DNA of 64,000 bases, from NCBI RefSeq assembly GCF_009770985.1, contig NZ_WSRW01000003.1:605275-669274 (forward strand), in the 5' to 3' direction. Below, piece by piece: positions 28,261-36,771 of the stretch. Origin of the DNA: Mucilaginibacter lacusdianchii (lineage in GTDB: Bacteria > Bacteroidota > Bacteroidia > Sphingobacteriales > Sphingobacteriaceae). The notes under the pieces are model-generated. The model saw nothing but the letters and a program-made list of their open reading frames with translations. It had not been told where the DNA came from and searched no databases. How positions within the stretch are numbered: the first letter of the stretch is position 1; each line of letters opens with the position of its first letter. The position numbers and the translations under genes are program-made.

Positions 28261-28641
28261 TCATTTTGATGGCACTTTCCATTCATCCATTTCATCATTC
28301 TCGGTAAGTAACGATACCAATAATCCACTTAACGCTGCCGCCATGACTGCATTGCGTGCTTTTTTATTTTTAGAAAATCCTAATATCCAAGGCGAGCCGA
28401 GCGCAAAAAGGTTAGCTGAGAAATCCATTAACAAGTGAGCTTTAAATGGAATAGTGCGGATTATTCCCCACTCTGCTTTAGTAAACAAGCTGTAAGCTAA
28501 TGCGCCGCTACCTAAAGCGCGGCATAAAATAGTGGCTTTTTCTTCTTCTTTAAAACCTACAAGTTCGGGTAATGCCGAAACCAAAAGGGCGTAGCCGTAA
28601 TCGGCAATACCATGGGCCTGGCGTGAAATGGGTTTTTGCAT
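28261..28641 (-). CDS. small membrane protein, SPW-repeat-like
   Basis: A 126-residue protein with about three to four hydrophobic segments (ADYGYALLVSALPELVGF, ALGSGALAYSLF, HLLMDFSANLFALGSPWILGF). The HGIADYG opening and the GSPWILGF segment resemble SPW-repeat membrane proteins, which carry a Ser-Pro-Trp motif; SPW is present. The role is unknown. It lies 75 bases upstream of the aldo/keto reductase on the same strand. Confidence 0.6.
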   Translation of the reverse strand: MQKPISRQAHGIADYGYALLVSALPELVGFKEEEKATILCRALGSGALAYSLFTKAEWGIIRTIPFKAHLLMDFSANLFALGSPWILGFSKNKKARNAVMAAALSGLLVSLLTENDEMDEWKVPSK

Positions 28642-28737
28642 GATAGTGTTATTTTAAAGAAATAACACACAGCAAGAGATAGTGTTTAGTTTTTTGAGTT
28701 ATGGTGATAATAGCGTAAAACGGAGAAGAATAATGTT

Positions 28738-28812
28738 CAAAAAGGTCTGTGTAACTAGCTATTATTACTTGATAAGAAATGACAGCATTCTCAAATTAAC
28801 ACAGACCTTTTA
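28738..28812 (-). terminator. long-loop inverted repeat after small gene
   Basis: A 13-base perfect repeat, AAAAGGTCTGTGT at 28740-28752 and its complement at 28799-28811, separated by a 46-base loop. It is just beyond the stop of the minus-strand gene at 28819 and runs into A/T tracts, so a terminator is likely despite the long loop. Confidence 0.5.
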
Positions 28813-28818
28813 TATAAT

Positions 28819-29052
28819 TTATTCCCAGCCGTTACCTTTTTTGGCGTCGCCGTTTTTGATATGTTCTTCGGCAGTGGCTTTGCCCATGATAGCAGCCATT
28901 TTGTTTCCTTCGCTATCTTTACCAGTAGCTATGTAACGGCCGTTTTTTACATCAATAACCGGATCTACCATCGGTACGTTTTTGGTTTTGGTTTTAACTG
29001 AATATGCGGTGATGCCGCTAGTAGCTTCTTTTTCTTTTTTAGCCTTTGCCAT
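28819..29052 (-). CDS. small Lys-rich protein, function unknown
   Basis: A 77-residue soluble protein (MAKAKKEKEATSG at its start) with a short beta-rich core, GRYIATGKDSEGNKMAAIMG, and a charged Gly-Trp-Glu end. It resembles small Bacteroidota stress or DNA-associated proteins by composition only; no named family is recognised. The frame opens to 29097, but ATG 29052 begins the Lys-rich start typical of such proteins. Confidence 0.5.
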   Translation of the reverse strand: MAKAKKEKEATSGITAYSVKTKTKNVPMVDPVIDVKNGRYIATGKDSEGNKMAAIMGKATAEEHIKNGDAKKGNGWE

Positions 29053-29213
29053 GATATGTGTATAGTTAAGTTTAATGATTGTAACTTTTATAAACACTGT
29101 TTTGTTTGATACTTAAGGTGTTTTATTGCTTTTTAGCGCATTTATTGGCTTCATAACTTTAAATGTAAAACCAAGGCGTATTCCTGTGAGTTGTTTTATG
29201 AAAATGAATGATT

Positions 29214-29465
29214 ATGAAGTTAGGAGAAGAAGTGTTAAAAATTTTGAACAAAACATATGATCCCAACAAGGTGATTGAAACCCAGTTTAAGCGTTACGAT
29301 CTGGCTTTTAAAACGGATGAGGCCGGCAGACCTATTTTGCTTTTTATGGGGCATAGAAATGAAAAAGGCAACATTCAAGGCGAGCGGTTTGCCAGGCGCC
29401 TTAAAATAGGACCTAATGGTGAGGTGATAAAAGACCATTGGGAAAACAAAGGAAAAGCTACGTGA
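29214..29465 (+). CDS. small basic protein, function unknown
   Basis: An 83-residue basic protein (MKLGEEVLKILNKTYDP at its start). The core AFKTDEAGRPILLFMGHRN followed by GERFARRLKIGPNGEVIKDHW looks like a compact alpha-beta fold. I recognise no family; the composition is gene-like. Two ATG codons, 29208 and 29214, are possible. It is divergent from the small Lys-rich gene. Confidence 0.55.
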   Translation: MKLGEEVLKILNKTYDPNKVIETQFKRYDLAFKTDEAGRPILLFMGHRNEKGNIQGERFARRLKIGPNGEVIKDHWENKGKAT

Positions 29466-29675
29466 TAATTTTATAAGTGCAGGCTTTATATTTAATTAAA
29501 GCCTACACATTTATACTCTATAAAATACTTCAACTCAATCAATTTGCCACTTGAAATAGCATTACCCATAAATGTTTGCGGCAAGAATGTTAATAACTTG
29601 TGGGAAAGTTTCGGTAAGTTACATACTGCAACGGCGCACAGATTGTGAGTGATTGTTATAACTAACAATCTCAAT

Positions 29676-29915
29676 ATGAATGCGTTTTACGAAAGACTGT
29701 CGCATTTTGGAATGTTAATTAATAACGCCAGCAGTTCCGACAGTCATAACTATGCCGATTACTTCACTGTACAACATCCTTCACACCCTGTGGTAAGCTC
29801 AACCAAAAGTGTGGTGCCAAAATTAATTTTCAAAGAGGAGTGCCCTAAAGATCTTAGACGCAAAGTGCGTTGTCTGTTGCGAAAATCATTTGAACGTATT
29901 AGTAATAAACAGTAG
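29676..29915 (+). CDS. small protein, function unknown
   Basis: A 79-residue ORF (MNAFYERLSHFGMLINN at its start; ending in a strongly basic helix with RRKVRCLLRKSFERIS). No family is recognised and there is no signal peptide. The frame is open to a GTG at 29649, but ATG 29676 is preferred. Moderate confidence that it is real, because its start is a simple ATG in a 210-base spacer and it has a basic, helical end. Confidence 0.4.
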   Translation: MNAFYERLSHFGMLINNASSSDSHNYADYFTVQHPSHPVVSSTKSVVPKLIFKEECPKDLRRKVRCLLRKSFERISNKQ

Positions 29916-30146
29916 GAGTGATGCTGCTCAAAATATTTTGTTCTTCTTATACTTATTGGCGCTTGCTTAAGTTAGAAGCATTTATTTACAATACCTGCTT
30001 AAATATCTTGTTTGTGACACACTTTTTACAGAAAATGAAGTGTATTTTATACAATAGTATATAAAAGTTTCGTGTAAATTAAGTTGGCATGATTTTGATA
30101 CATTGAATATCATTATTAATAAAATACAAACTAAATACTATCTATC

Positions 30147-30302
30147 ATGAGATCATTATTGTATATCGTCGCAGTTATCCTGATTATTGGGTGGGCGATT
30201 GGCGTATTTGCTTATTCCGCAACTGGTTTAATCCACGCATTATTGGTTATTGCCATTATTGCATTCCTGATTGGTATCATCCGTAACCCATCTACGGTGT
30301 AA
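30147..30302 (+). CDS. tiny membrane protein, lmo0937 family
   Basis: A 51-residue hydrophobic protein with two short membrane segments: LLYIVAVILIIGWAIGVFAY and LIHALLVIAIIAFLIGII, joined by SATG. This is the lmo0937-type small membrane protein pattern. Function is unknown; relatives are common in Bacteroidota and tend to be stress-linked. A close paralogue lies at 51181-51327 and a more distant one at 51374-51535. It is too short for usual ORF cut-offs. A perfect terminator follows at 30329. Confidence 0.8.
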   Translation: MRSLLYIVAVILIIGWAIGVFAYSATGLIHALLVIAIIAFLIGIIRNPSTV

Positions 30303-30328
30303 TTTCTAGTCAAGGAAATCATACATAG

Positions 30329-30361
30329 ATAGCGGTCCAATTATGGACCGCTATTTTTATT
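30329..30361 (+). terminator. terminator after lmo0937-like gene
   Basis: A perfect 10-base stem, ATAGCGGTCC at 30329-30338 with 30345-30354, with a 6-base loop and a T-rich tail. Confidence 0.85.
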
Positions 30362-30410
30362 TGTAATGTTTTTGTCGCTACATAGCCAGGCGCGTGATAA
30401 ACACTTGTGC

Positions 30411-30554
30411 TTATTTCGACATCATCATGCTGTCGAAGTAAGGCAATATCAGCAGGATGATCACAAATGCGACGGCCATCCAAAAAATTAGCTTAACCAG
30501 GTTTATAAATTTCGATTCAGAAGTTTTAACGCGTGATTGCTCTTTGTAAGTCAT
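30411..30554 (-). CDS. very small single-span membrane protein
   Basis: A 47-residue ORF: a basic start (MTYKEQSRVKTSESKF), one membrane helix (LVKLIFWMAVAFVIILLILP) and a short Met/Ser-rich end. The positive-inside pattern and strong membrane segment make translation plausible. I recognise no family. It lies in a stretch of several other tiny genes. Confidence 0.45.
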   Translation of the reverse strand: MTYKEQSRVKTSESKFINLVKLIFWMAVAFVIILLILPYFDSMMMSK

Positions 30555-30893
30555 TATTGTATTCGTCTTTGAAACATTAAATACTTATTCCCACAAAGAT
30601 GTACGTATGGGATTGTCGCTATCAATTTTGTAATTATCAATAAGACAGTTAAATATAATTAAATTGTGCTATGGTAGTATGATATTTGATCACTAAATTA
30701 AATATTAAATGTAAAAAGAGATAGGCAAGACAAAGGAGAGCAGCTATAAGTCAGCAAGAAATCGTATTTCACACAAAAATATTATTTAAAAATACAAATG
30801 CCTGATACATACAGCTTATTAACAGCTGCTATACCAGGCATTCAAAATATATTTTAGTTTAGTGCTTTTTTTGCACCTGTCTATGTATTCTAT
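30555..30893. other. 339-base intergenic region
   Basis: AT-rich spacer that holds a stem-loop at 30796-30842. Nothing else is seen: no conserved ORF and no promoter with both boxes. Confidence 0.4.
30796..30842 (-). terminator. possible terminator of the 71-residue gene
   Basis: AAATGCCTG at 30796-30804 pairs with CAGGCATT at 30835-30842; an inner AGC/GCT pairing further closes the loop. It lies about 50 bases past the minus-strand stop at 30894 and continues into a T-rich run on that strand. Confidence 0.5.
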
Positions 30894-31109
30894 TTAGTTA
30901 ACTTCTTCTGCATCGCATTGAACAAAGCTCCAATAACCAGCAGCATCTTTTTTATAAACTACTTTATAATTTTGACGTGAGATAGGGTAAGGGCAAACCG
31001 ATTCATCAACCGGTGTTTTAGATACCGCATGAGAAGTAATGTCATCGTAGTTAACCATTGCGTCCATCGCTAAAATCGGTGCTTCAGTAGATTTTCTTAT
31101 TGATTTCAT
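30894..31109 (-). CDS. small protein, function unknown
   Basis: A 71-residue soluble ORF (MKSIRKSTEAPILAMDAM at its start), with two Cys residues at CPYP and QCDAEE and a YKVVYKKDAAGYWSFVQ strand pair. No family is recognised. It is probably monocistronic, with a stem-loop after it and a 499-base AT-rich region before it. Confidence 0.45.
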   Translation of the reverse strand: MKSIRKSTEAPILAMDAMVNYDDITSHAVSKTPVDESVCPYPISRQNYKVVYKKDAAGYWSFVQCDAEEVN

Positions 31110-31608
31110 AAACTGCTCAATTAAATGTGTTGTTGTGTCTTCAACGTGTCAAACGCTGTACCACGTTTGTAATATTTATTAACTTATAGTAAAATAAAGC
31201 AGTGGAGTTTAAATTTAGCTATGGATATTACTAAACCAAATGAAAATAAAATTGTCTAAGCCAGATAGTGGATACCTATAATAGCAATATGGTAGTCCTT
31301 TTTATTAGTCAGTGTACTAATTGTTAAACAATTTAGTTGTATGTTATTTTAAACAATTATGGTTTAAAAGGCATGTCAGAAAGATATCTTATTACAAAGA
31401 AAACCAAGATGATGATGTGCCAAACTTTTAATAAATAATGTACAGAAATACAAGTAATTGAGGTGATCGCTAACGTTGCCTCTCCAAAAAGCACGTGTGT
31501 CGGTCGGTTAAGTATCGCATTTAATTTAAAGGGAATTTATTTAAACTTATATACAGTCACAAGTAATTCTATATTAAAGTACTGAACAATGTTGTTATAA
31601 GATAACAA
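31110..31608. other. 499-base intergenic region
   Basis: AT-rich DNA between two minus-strand genes. I see no conserved ORF, hairpin with T-run, or well-formed promoter. It must contain the promoter of the 71-residue gene. Confidence 0.35.
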
Positions 31609-32571
31609 TTAATTAGTAAAACCTGTAACTTTTATCATTATAGGACTGGCGTGAGGCATACCCAAACTGGTTCCGGGTGTGATTTTTAAGTAAGAAGAAA
31701 GATAACCATCAACAATCCCTTTCATGGCCCGTAAGTGGTTTTCCTGTTCTCCATCATCAACCATATAATTTAATGATTTGATGAAATGCAGCTTTCCCTT
31801 TTCATCAACCACAACCAGCATAAAATGATTAAAGTTGTTGTACGCGTTATGAATTACAATATCAAAAGTTGGAGATAGATATTCGTCCTGCGGATAAATG
31901 TTGTTTACTTCGTCTACTTCAACCAATTTTCGCGTGACTTTAGTATTGGCATTAATACTTGTGAGGGTTGCCGGTGTTGTTGCTGCAAAGCTTTTGTTGT
32001 AGTTTGCCAAGGCTGTTTTAACTTTGCTTTGTATAAACAACGTATCACGCTTACTAGGTTTAATCATTTGTAGCGGCGTTTTGTGTAGCACATTTTTGAT
32101 GTAATCATTGCTATACAAAGTCATAAAAATAGGTGGTTTGCCATCTTCTATAATTCTGGTTACATGCAAAACCTTAAAAACTAAACTGTCTTTGCTCATA
32201 TGCATCACGCGTAACCACGACCAGGCCAGGTTTACCACATTGCCATGATCTATTTGGGCCGGTGCCACTACAAAGCGCTTAAGCTTTGGGCTGTAAATGA
32301 GCATTGAATCTTTAAGTAAGAAAGTAATTTGCCAATCGGGTGCCAATTGATAACCTTCTGGACCAAAGGATAATCCGTTATCATAAACCCGTTTCACTTC
32401 GGTATAAGCAATTCCTTCTATAAGCTTAAACGAGATTTTTTTAACCGGTTTAGGTTTTTCGGCCTGAGTGACGGGTGCTGTCTTAGGTTTGCAGCTATAT
32501 AGAAATGTGGCTGTTAAAAATAATCCTGCAAAAAATATAGACAGTTTAAAAGCGTTTTTCTTCAGCTTCAT
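31609..32571 (-). CDS. lipoprotein of unknown function
   Basis: A 320-residue protein. The basic start and hydrophobic stretch (MKLKKNAFKLSIFFAGLF, then LTATFLYSC) end in a lipobox with Cys at 27, so it is a lipoprotein, probably in the outer or inner membrane. The mature part is mixed alpha-beta: FKLIEGIAYTEVKRVYDNG, DWQITFLLKDSMLIYSPK and FDIVIHNAYNNFNHFMLVVVD are the clearest strands. I recognise no domain. Monocistronic in appearance, with 366 AT-rich bases ahead of it shared with the divergent lipoprotein gene. Confidence 0.7.
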   Translation of the reverse strand: MKLKKNAFKLSIFFAGLFLTATFLYSCKPKTAPVTQAEKPKPVKKISFKLIEGIAYTEVKRVYDNGLSFGPEGYQLAPDWQITFLLKDSMLIYSPKLKRFVVAPAQIDHGNVVNLAWSWLRVMHMSKDSLVFKVLHVTRIIEDGKPPIFMTLYSNDYIKNVLHKTPLQMIKPSKRDTLFIQSKVKTALANYNKSFAATTPATLTSINANTKVTRKLVEVDEVNNIYPQDEYLSPTFDIVIHNAYNNFNHFMLVVVDEKGKLHFIKSLNYMVDDGEQENHLRAMKGIVDGYLSSYLKITPGTSLGMPHASPIMIKVTGFTN

Positions 32572-32937
32572 ATTTTGTAATGTCGAGCTTATCCAGCCAG
32601 CTAATTTAATCAGAATAGGGGAAGTTTAAATTCAATACAGCTATTTATTATCAAACTGCGGCTTAAACGACCACGCAAATAAAAATATGAGTAAATATTA
32701 ATTAATGATTTAAATATTAATTAATAGTATAAATAATTATTATTGTTCTCGCTTAAATTTATTTATCCTGTAAAATATTGGGTTATAGTATCCCATTGAT
32801 TATCAATTTGTTTAAATCATAGACATTTAAGAAATGTAAAATTTGTAAATATTTAAAATATAAGTGAAACATTTTTAATATTTAGTTTATTTATAATAGC
32901 GTAATTTAAAATTGAAAACATATTTAACCCAGCCATC
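32572..32937. other. 366-base AT-rich divergent region
   Basis: Very AT-rich spacer between two divergent lipoprotein genes. It contains a 14-base direct repeat (32693-32706 and 32712-32725) but no ORF. It presumably holds both promoters. Confidence 0.4.
32693..32725. repeat. 14-base direct repeat
   Basis: AAATATTAATTAAT occurs at 32693-32706 and again at 32712-32725, five bases apart. Each copy includes the palindrome TTAATTAA or part of it. Simple AT-richness could explain it, but the perfect 19-base spacing (about two helical turns) would fit a paired operator. Confidence 0.4.
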
Positions 32938-33345
32938 ATGAAATATACATTTTTACTTTATTCATGTATCGCACTTTTAACTGTCAGTTGTAAAAAAGCT
33001 CAATTAGAACCGTTGCCTAAGGTTACCGCAAACACCACTACTGAAGCTAACACTGCTGTGAAAAGCAAGGGATACATAACTGTGCAATGTGAAACTTGTA
33101 AGGTGGAATACGGAATGCCCGACCAGTACAAAGGCATCAATGTAACCGGCACGTCCGATAAGTTGTACTTCGATTATACCAACGATTATTATCTTAAAAC
33201 TTATATAACCGCTTTTCAGCGCAGCCAGAAATTAACATTAACCGTCTATAATAAAGATGGTCAAAAAGTTTTTAGCGATTCTAACACACAGTCAACTACT
33301 GGCTTTTGGGATACTTATGTATTAGTACGCGATAAAACCAATTAA
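32938..33345 (+). CDS. lipoprotein of unknown function
   Basis: A 135-residue protein with a lipobox (MKYTFLLYSCIALLTVSC, Cys at 18) followed by a Thr/Ala-rich linker and an 80-residue beta-rich domain. It has a CETCKVEYG segment with two further Cys. No named family is recognised; the KLTLTVYNKDGQKVFSD segment resembles small Ig-like or C2-like sandwich strands. It is divergent from the 320-residue lipoprotein gene. Confidence 0.65.
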   Translation: MKYTFLLYSCIALLTVSCKKAQLEPLPKVTANTTTEANTAVKSKGYITVQCETCKVEYGMPDQYKGINVTGTSDKLYFDYTNDYYLKTYITAFQRSQKLTLTVYNKDGQKVFSDSNTQSTTGFWDTYVLVRDKTN

Positions 33346-33429
33346 TCATTTATATAGTATGTCTATCTGCAGTAATCTGCAAAATAAATATTCATCCGAG
33401 GCTATTCATAATCACAATTTATATAAGGT

Positions 33430-33678
33430 ATGGTAAATCATTTTGACATTGACATTGCTAACGGAAGTAGCACAACCGGCTACCGGGTAGTAATAGAAGA
33501 CGATTACGGCGACCTGGGTTGCTGTTATCTGTTATATGAAAACGGGCGAGAGATAGGTTCCATCTGTCGCCTGGCTGACGGTAAGTACCGCGCTATTGAT
33601 TACACACAACTCACTCAAACACAAATAGACAATATTGGCTGGCACATTGGCAACCAATTGGTGAACGGAGCTTTATAG
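33430..33678 (+). CDS. small protein, function unknown
   Basis: An 82-residue acidic soluble protein. TTGYRVVIEDDYGDLGCCYLL followed by REIGSICRLADGKYRAIDY suggests a beta-rich fold. No family is recognised. It is 84 bases downstream of the lipoprotein gene and ends at a good terminator, so it may share that transcript. Confidence 0.5.
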   Translation: MVNHFDIDIANGSSTTGYRVVIEDDYGDLGCCYLLYENGREIGSICRLADGKYRAIDYTQLTQTQIDNIGWHIGNQLVNGAL

Positions 33679-34074
33679 CTTTTCAAATGCAAATTTTTTC
33701 AATTAAAAAGGCGACACCCAACTGTCGCTTTTTTAATTAATCGGTGGTAATCATATAAAATTCCTGATTTAGTAATTTCTTTAGGCTTTCATGAACTGAC
33801 GCAAAGCCTTATTTGAAGCCCACCTCGCCATATTTCTTGCAAATATTTTTTAACAAGATGATAATTGCTTGTAACGGTGTTTTTTCAGGTATCGCGTAAG
33901 ATTTTAAATGCCAACCCTTACCCTAAAGACATAATTGAACTGCAATCGTACTGTGTCTATTATAACTGCAATCTGTCATTTACACAAGCGTCTTTCAAAT
34001 AGTTTATTACTTAAAGGTTTAAACAATTAATCAAATTGCTGCATCTTAATCGGGTTGCATTCCGTATTAGGTAC
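33679..34074. other. 396-base intergenic region
   Basis: Holds a terminator (33701-33738) and then AT-rich DNA with no ORF or RNA gene that I can support. It must contain the promoter of the RsbQ-like gene. Confidence 0.4.
33701..33738 (+). terminator. terminator hairpin
   Basis: AATTAAAAAGGCGACA pairs with TGTCGCTTTTTTAATT across a 6-base loop; a perfect stem apart from one base, followed by T/A. It works in both orientations. Confidence 0.8.
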
Positions 34075-34866
34075 ATGAACATTTTATCACGCAACAATGT
34101 AAAGGTTTTAGGCAATGGTTCTCAAACTATCTTATTTGCGCATGGCTTTGGCGGCGATCAAAACGCCTGGCGTTACCTCATTGATGCGTTTGATGATTAC
34201 TCTGTAGTACTGTTTGATTTTGTGGGATGCGGTAACTCTGATTTCAGCGCGTACAGTGCCGATAAATACAAAACGCTACGCGGTTATGCGCAAGACGTGC
34301 TTGATGTTTGCGAAGCACTCAATTTAAAAGATGCTATTTTTGTAGGCCATTCCATCGCCAGTATGATTGGATTACTGGCTGCCGTTGATCAACCGTCTTA
34401 CTTCAAAAAATTAGTGTTTTTAGGGCCATCGCCTTGTTACTTAAATGATAGCGATTATGCCGGGGGTATTAACCGCCACGAGTTAGATGCTTTGTTTGAA
34501 GTGATGGACAGCAACTACCAGGGTTGGGCCCGCAGTATGGCTCCTGCCGTAATGGGTAATGCAGACCGACCCGAACTAGGCGAGGGTTTTGCCAAAGACT
34601 GGACAGACTGTGACCCCGAAATAGCCCGCAACTTTGTACGTGCCACTTTCTTGTCAGACAACAGGCGTTATTTGCCCGAGCTGAAAGTGCCCAGCTTGTC
34701 TATTATTTGCGAAGAAGATGTTTTAGCATCGGCAGATGCCATACAGTATATTAAAGACCATACACCTGCTAATTCGGTGGTACGTTTGAATGCCAATGGC
34801 CATTGCCCGCATTTAAGTGCACCACAGGAAGTAATAAAGGCTATCAAAAACTTCATTGCTAACTAA
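34075..34866 (+). CDS. rsbQ: RsbQ-like alpha/beta hydrolase
   Basis: A 263-residue alpha/beta hydrolase of the RsbQ/D14/KAI2 group. The catalytic triad is intact: S93 in GHSIAS, D215 in CEEDVLAS and H243 in NGHCPH. In Bacillus subtilis, RsbQ is needed for the PAS protein RsbP to sense energy stress, probably by making or delivering a small ligand. Here a PAS protein starts within 30 bases of the stop, so a similar pairing is likely, though the output domain differs. The frame opens earlier at 34036; ATG 34075 (MNILSRNNVKVLG) fits the family. Confidence 0.88.
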   Translation: MNILSRNNVKVLGNGSQTILFAHGFGGDQNAWRYLIDAFDDYSVVLFDFVGCGNSDFSAYSADKYKTLRGYAQDVLDVCEALNLKDAIFVGHSIASMIGLLAAVDQPSYFKKLVFLGPSPCYLNDSDYAGGINRHELDALFEVMDSNYQGWARSMAPAVMGNADRPELGEGFAKDWTDCDPEIARNFVRATFLSDNRRYLPELKVPSLSIICEEDVLASADAIQYIKDHTPANSVVRLNANGHCPHLSAPQEVIKAIKNFIAN

Positions 34867-34894
34867 GTATTTAACCGCACTTTTACGCGTTCTT

Positions 34895-35911
34895 ATGCCA
34901 TTTACTGATTTTATGTTTGAAAACATCCCCTGCGGGTGTTTGTCTTATTATGCTGATGGCACCATCATCAGTATAAATCAAGCGCTACTTAACTGGCTCG
35001 GCTTAACCAAGGAGGAAGTATTGAATAAGAAGCGGTTTACCGATTTGCTGAGCATAGGTGGCCGCTTATATTATCAAATGGTTTTAATGCCGTTACTTGC
35101 CCGCGAAGGCAGCGTAAATGAAATTAATTTTGATATGATATTAAAGGGTGGTACTTACATGCCTGCATTGTTTAATGCTGTTACCGTAACGCACCCCCAG
35201 CACCAACAAGAAATTGTTAATGCAGTAGTTATAAAAATTACTGATCGAAAAAAGCACGAGTCAGAATTATTACAGGCTAAACGCCAAGCCGAAGAAGGCA
35301 CCAAACGGTTTGAAACCCTTTGCAACGTAATTCCCAATATTATTTGGACTGCTTTGCCTAACGGACGGGTAAACTTTGTGAATAATCGTTTTTTTAAAGA
35401 GTTTCCGATACGCCGCCAGGGTTACAGCAGTACTAGTTTACTTTCCCTTTTCCATTTGTCTGATCATACCAATTTGTTGCGTAATTGGAAGCGGTGCCTG
35501 CTCACAGGTCGTAACTTTGAAATGGAAATGCGAATACAATCATCTTCGGGTGCTTACACCTGGTACTTAGTGCGGGCGGTACCTTATATGGATGATGGTG
35601 GGAATATTACATTGTGGTTTGGTTCATGTACTAATATCCATAAACATAAGCAAAACCAGTTAAAGGCAGTTGCGCACCTTAACGCAAGCCTTACCAAAGC
35701 CAGTGAAAAGATTAACGACCGAGATCGAACTCTGCAAGAAATCAGCTATAGTCAATCGCATCTTGTACGTAAGCCGCTAGCGAACATATTGGGACTAGTT
35801 CAGATGATGAATACTGATGATGCAGAAGAGATGCGTAATTTGCAGATTTTGCTTAAACAAAGCGCCGAGGAGTTGGATGAGGTTGTAAAATCGATGATTA
35901 TTACGGTTTAA
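34895..35911 (+). CDS. PAS-PAS protein ending in a DHp segment, partner of RsbQ-like
   Basis: A 338-residue cytoplasmic protein with two PAS domains (about 1-125, starting MFENIPCGCLSYYADGT; and about 140-255, with LCNVIPNIIWTALPNGRVNF), a coiled-coil linker (about 255-285) and a DHp-like end with H289 in SHLVRKPLANILGL. It stops there; there is no HATPase_c or PP2C domain, unlike Bacillus RsbP. The ATG at 34895 lies 29 bases after the RsbQ-like stop, so the two are cotranscribed; the frame also opens at 34856, overlapping that gene. It may pass a signal by binding another kinase or by receiving a phosphoryl group at H289. Confidence 0.78.
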   Translation: MPFTDFMFENIPCGCLSYYADGTIISINQALLNWLGLTKEEVLNKKRFTDLLSIGGRLYYQMVLMPLLAREGSVNEINFDMILKGGTYMPALFNAVTVTHPQHQQEIVNAVVIKITDRKKHESELLQAKRQAEEGTKRFETLCNVIPNIIWTALPNGRVNFVNNRFFKEFPIRRQGYSSTSLLSLFHLSDHTNLLRNWKRCLLTGRNFEMEMRIQSSSGAYTWYLVRAVPYMDDGGNITLWFGSCTNIHKHKQNQLKAVAHLNASLTKASEKINDRDRTLQEISYSQSHLVRKPLANILGLVQMMNTDDAEEMRNLQILLKQSAEELDEVVKSMIITV

Positions 35912-36074
35912 ACACTATATTATATTGGCTCGTGTTAATTACAAGACGCAGTTGATAGGGTTGGAGACTTAGTAAGCTATCCTGAAATTTCAGGTTTTAA
36001 TTTAAATCTGTTGCACACAAAAAGACAATTATGGGGTTTAACTTTTATCATTTACCGATAAAAGAAACTATATT

Positions 36075-36635
36075 ATGGATAGCATTAATCAACAGCAACC
36101 CGAAGAAAACTACAAAGATTTGGGTGGTGCTGAAGCTTTAGAAAAAGTAAAAGAATTGGTAAAAAAGGCCGAAACCTGCTTTTTTTGCTCTAATATTAAA
36201 ACCGGCGTTCCGTTCTCGACCCGCCCTATGTCGGTACAAAAAGTAGACGATGAAGGCAATTTTTGGTTTTTAAGCGCTGATGACAGCCACAAAAATGACG
36301 AGTTGAGCCACGATCCGTTTGTGCACCTGTTATTCCAAGGTTCGCCGCATTCTGATTTTTTGAATATTTATGGCATCGCCTCTGTAAGCAAGGACAAAGA
36401 GAAAATCAAGGAACTTTGGGAGCCAATATTAAAAACTTGGTTTACAGAAGGTGAAGACGATCCGCGTATCACCGTAATTAAAGTAGAACCTACCGAAGGT
36501 TACTATTGGGACACCAAACATGGTAATGCTGTAGCTTTTGTGAAACAAGCTGTTGGTGCCGTGGTAGGCAAAACTCTCGACGATTCTATTGAAGGTAAGC
36601 TAGATATCGAAAAAGACGAGAGCAATCCTCTGTAA
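36075..36635 (+). CDS. general stress protein 26-like, PNPOx-fold
   Basis: A 186-residue protein of the pyridoxamine 5'-phosphate oxidase-like flavin-binding split-barrel fold, of the general stress protein 26 type. Seen are FFCSNIKTGVPFSTRPMSV and FWFLSADDSHKNDELSHDP, then LWEPILKTWFTEGEDDPRIT, the usual blocks. It probably binds FMN or FAD; the substrate is unknown. It lies 163 bases after the PAS gene on the same strand, which is consistent with a stress-linked cluster. A long palindrome follows its stop. Confidence 0.85.
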   Translation: MDSINQQQPEENYKDLGGAEALEKVKELVKKAETCFFCSNIKTGVPFSTRPMSVQKVDDEGNFWFLSADDSHKNDELSHDPFVHLLFQGSPHSDFLNIYGIASVSKDKEKIKELWEPILKTWFTEGEDDPRITVIKVEPTEGYYWDTKHGNAVAFVKQAVGAVVGKTLDDSIEGKLDIEKDESNPL

Positions 36636-36660
36636 ATCTTTTAATAAAGATTTAATTTAA

Positions 36661-36750
36661 AAATGTCATTTCGAACGAAAGTGAGAAATCTTTTAATACT
36701 TACAAATTAAGCGTTTTAAAAGATTTCTTACATCAATCGAAATGACATTT
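36661..36750. repeat. dispersed palindromic element, copy 1
   Basis: A 90-base near-perfect inverted repeat. Each arm has AAATGTCATTTCGA, then about ten variable bases, then GAAATCTTTTAA; the right arm (ending 36750) is the complement. The arms fold into one long hairpin between two convergent genes. A diverged second copy lies at 48930-49026, also between convergent genes. It may serve as a terminator or a REP-like mobile hairpin. Confidence 0.8.
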
Positions 36751-36771
36751 CTATTTTGTAGTCTTTTCGCA

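Noticed and set aside
29921..30064. A 47-residue ORF 6 bases after the small gene at 29676.
   Set aside because: Unusual composition (many Cys, Tyr, Phe), no membrane pattern, no promoter or terminator. Random open frame is more likely.
30083..30100. A TTGGCATG...TTGAT stretch upstream of the tiny membrane gene that looks like a sigma-54 promoter.
   Set aside because: The second element has GA in place of GC and the spacing is one short. Both defects make sigma-54 use unlikely.
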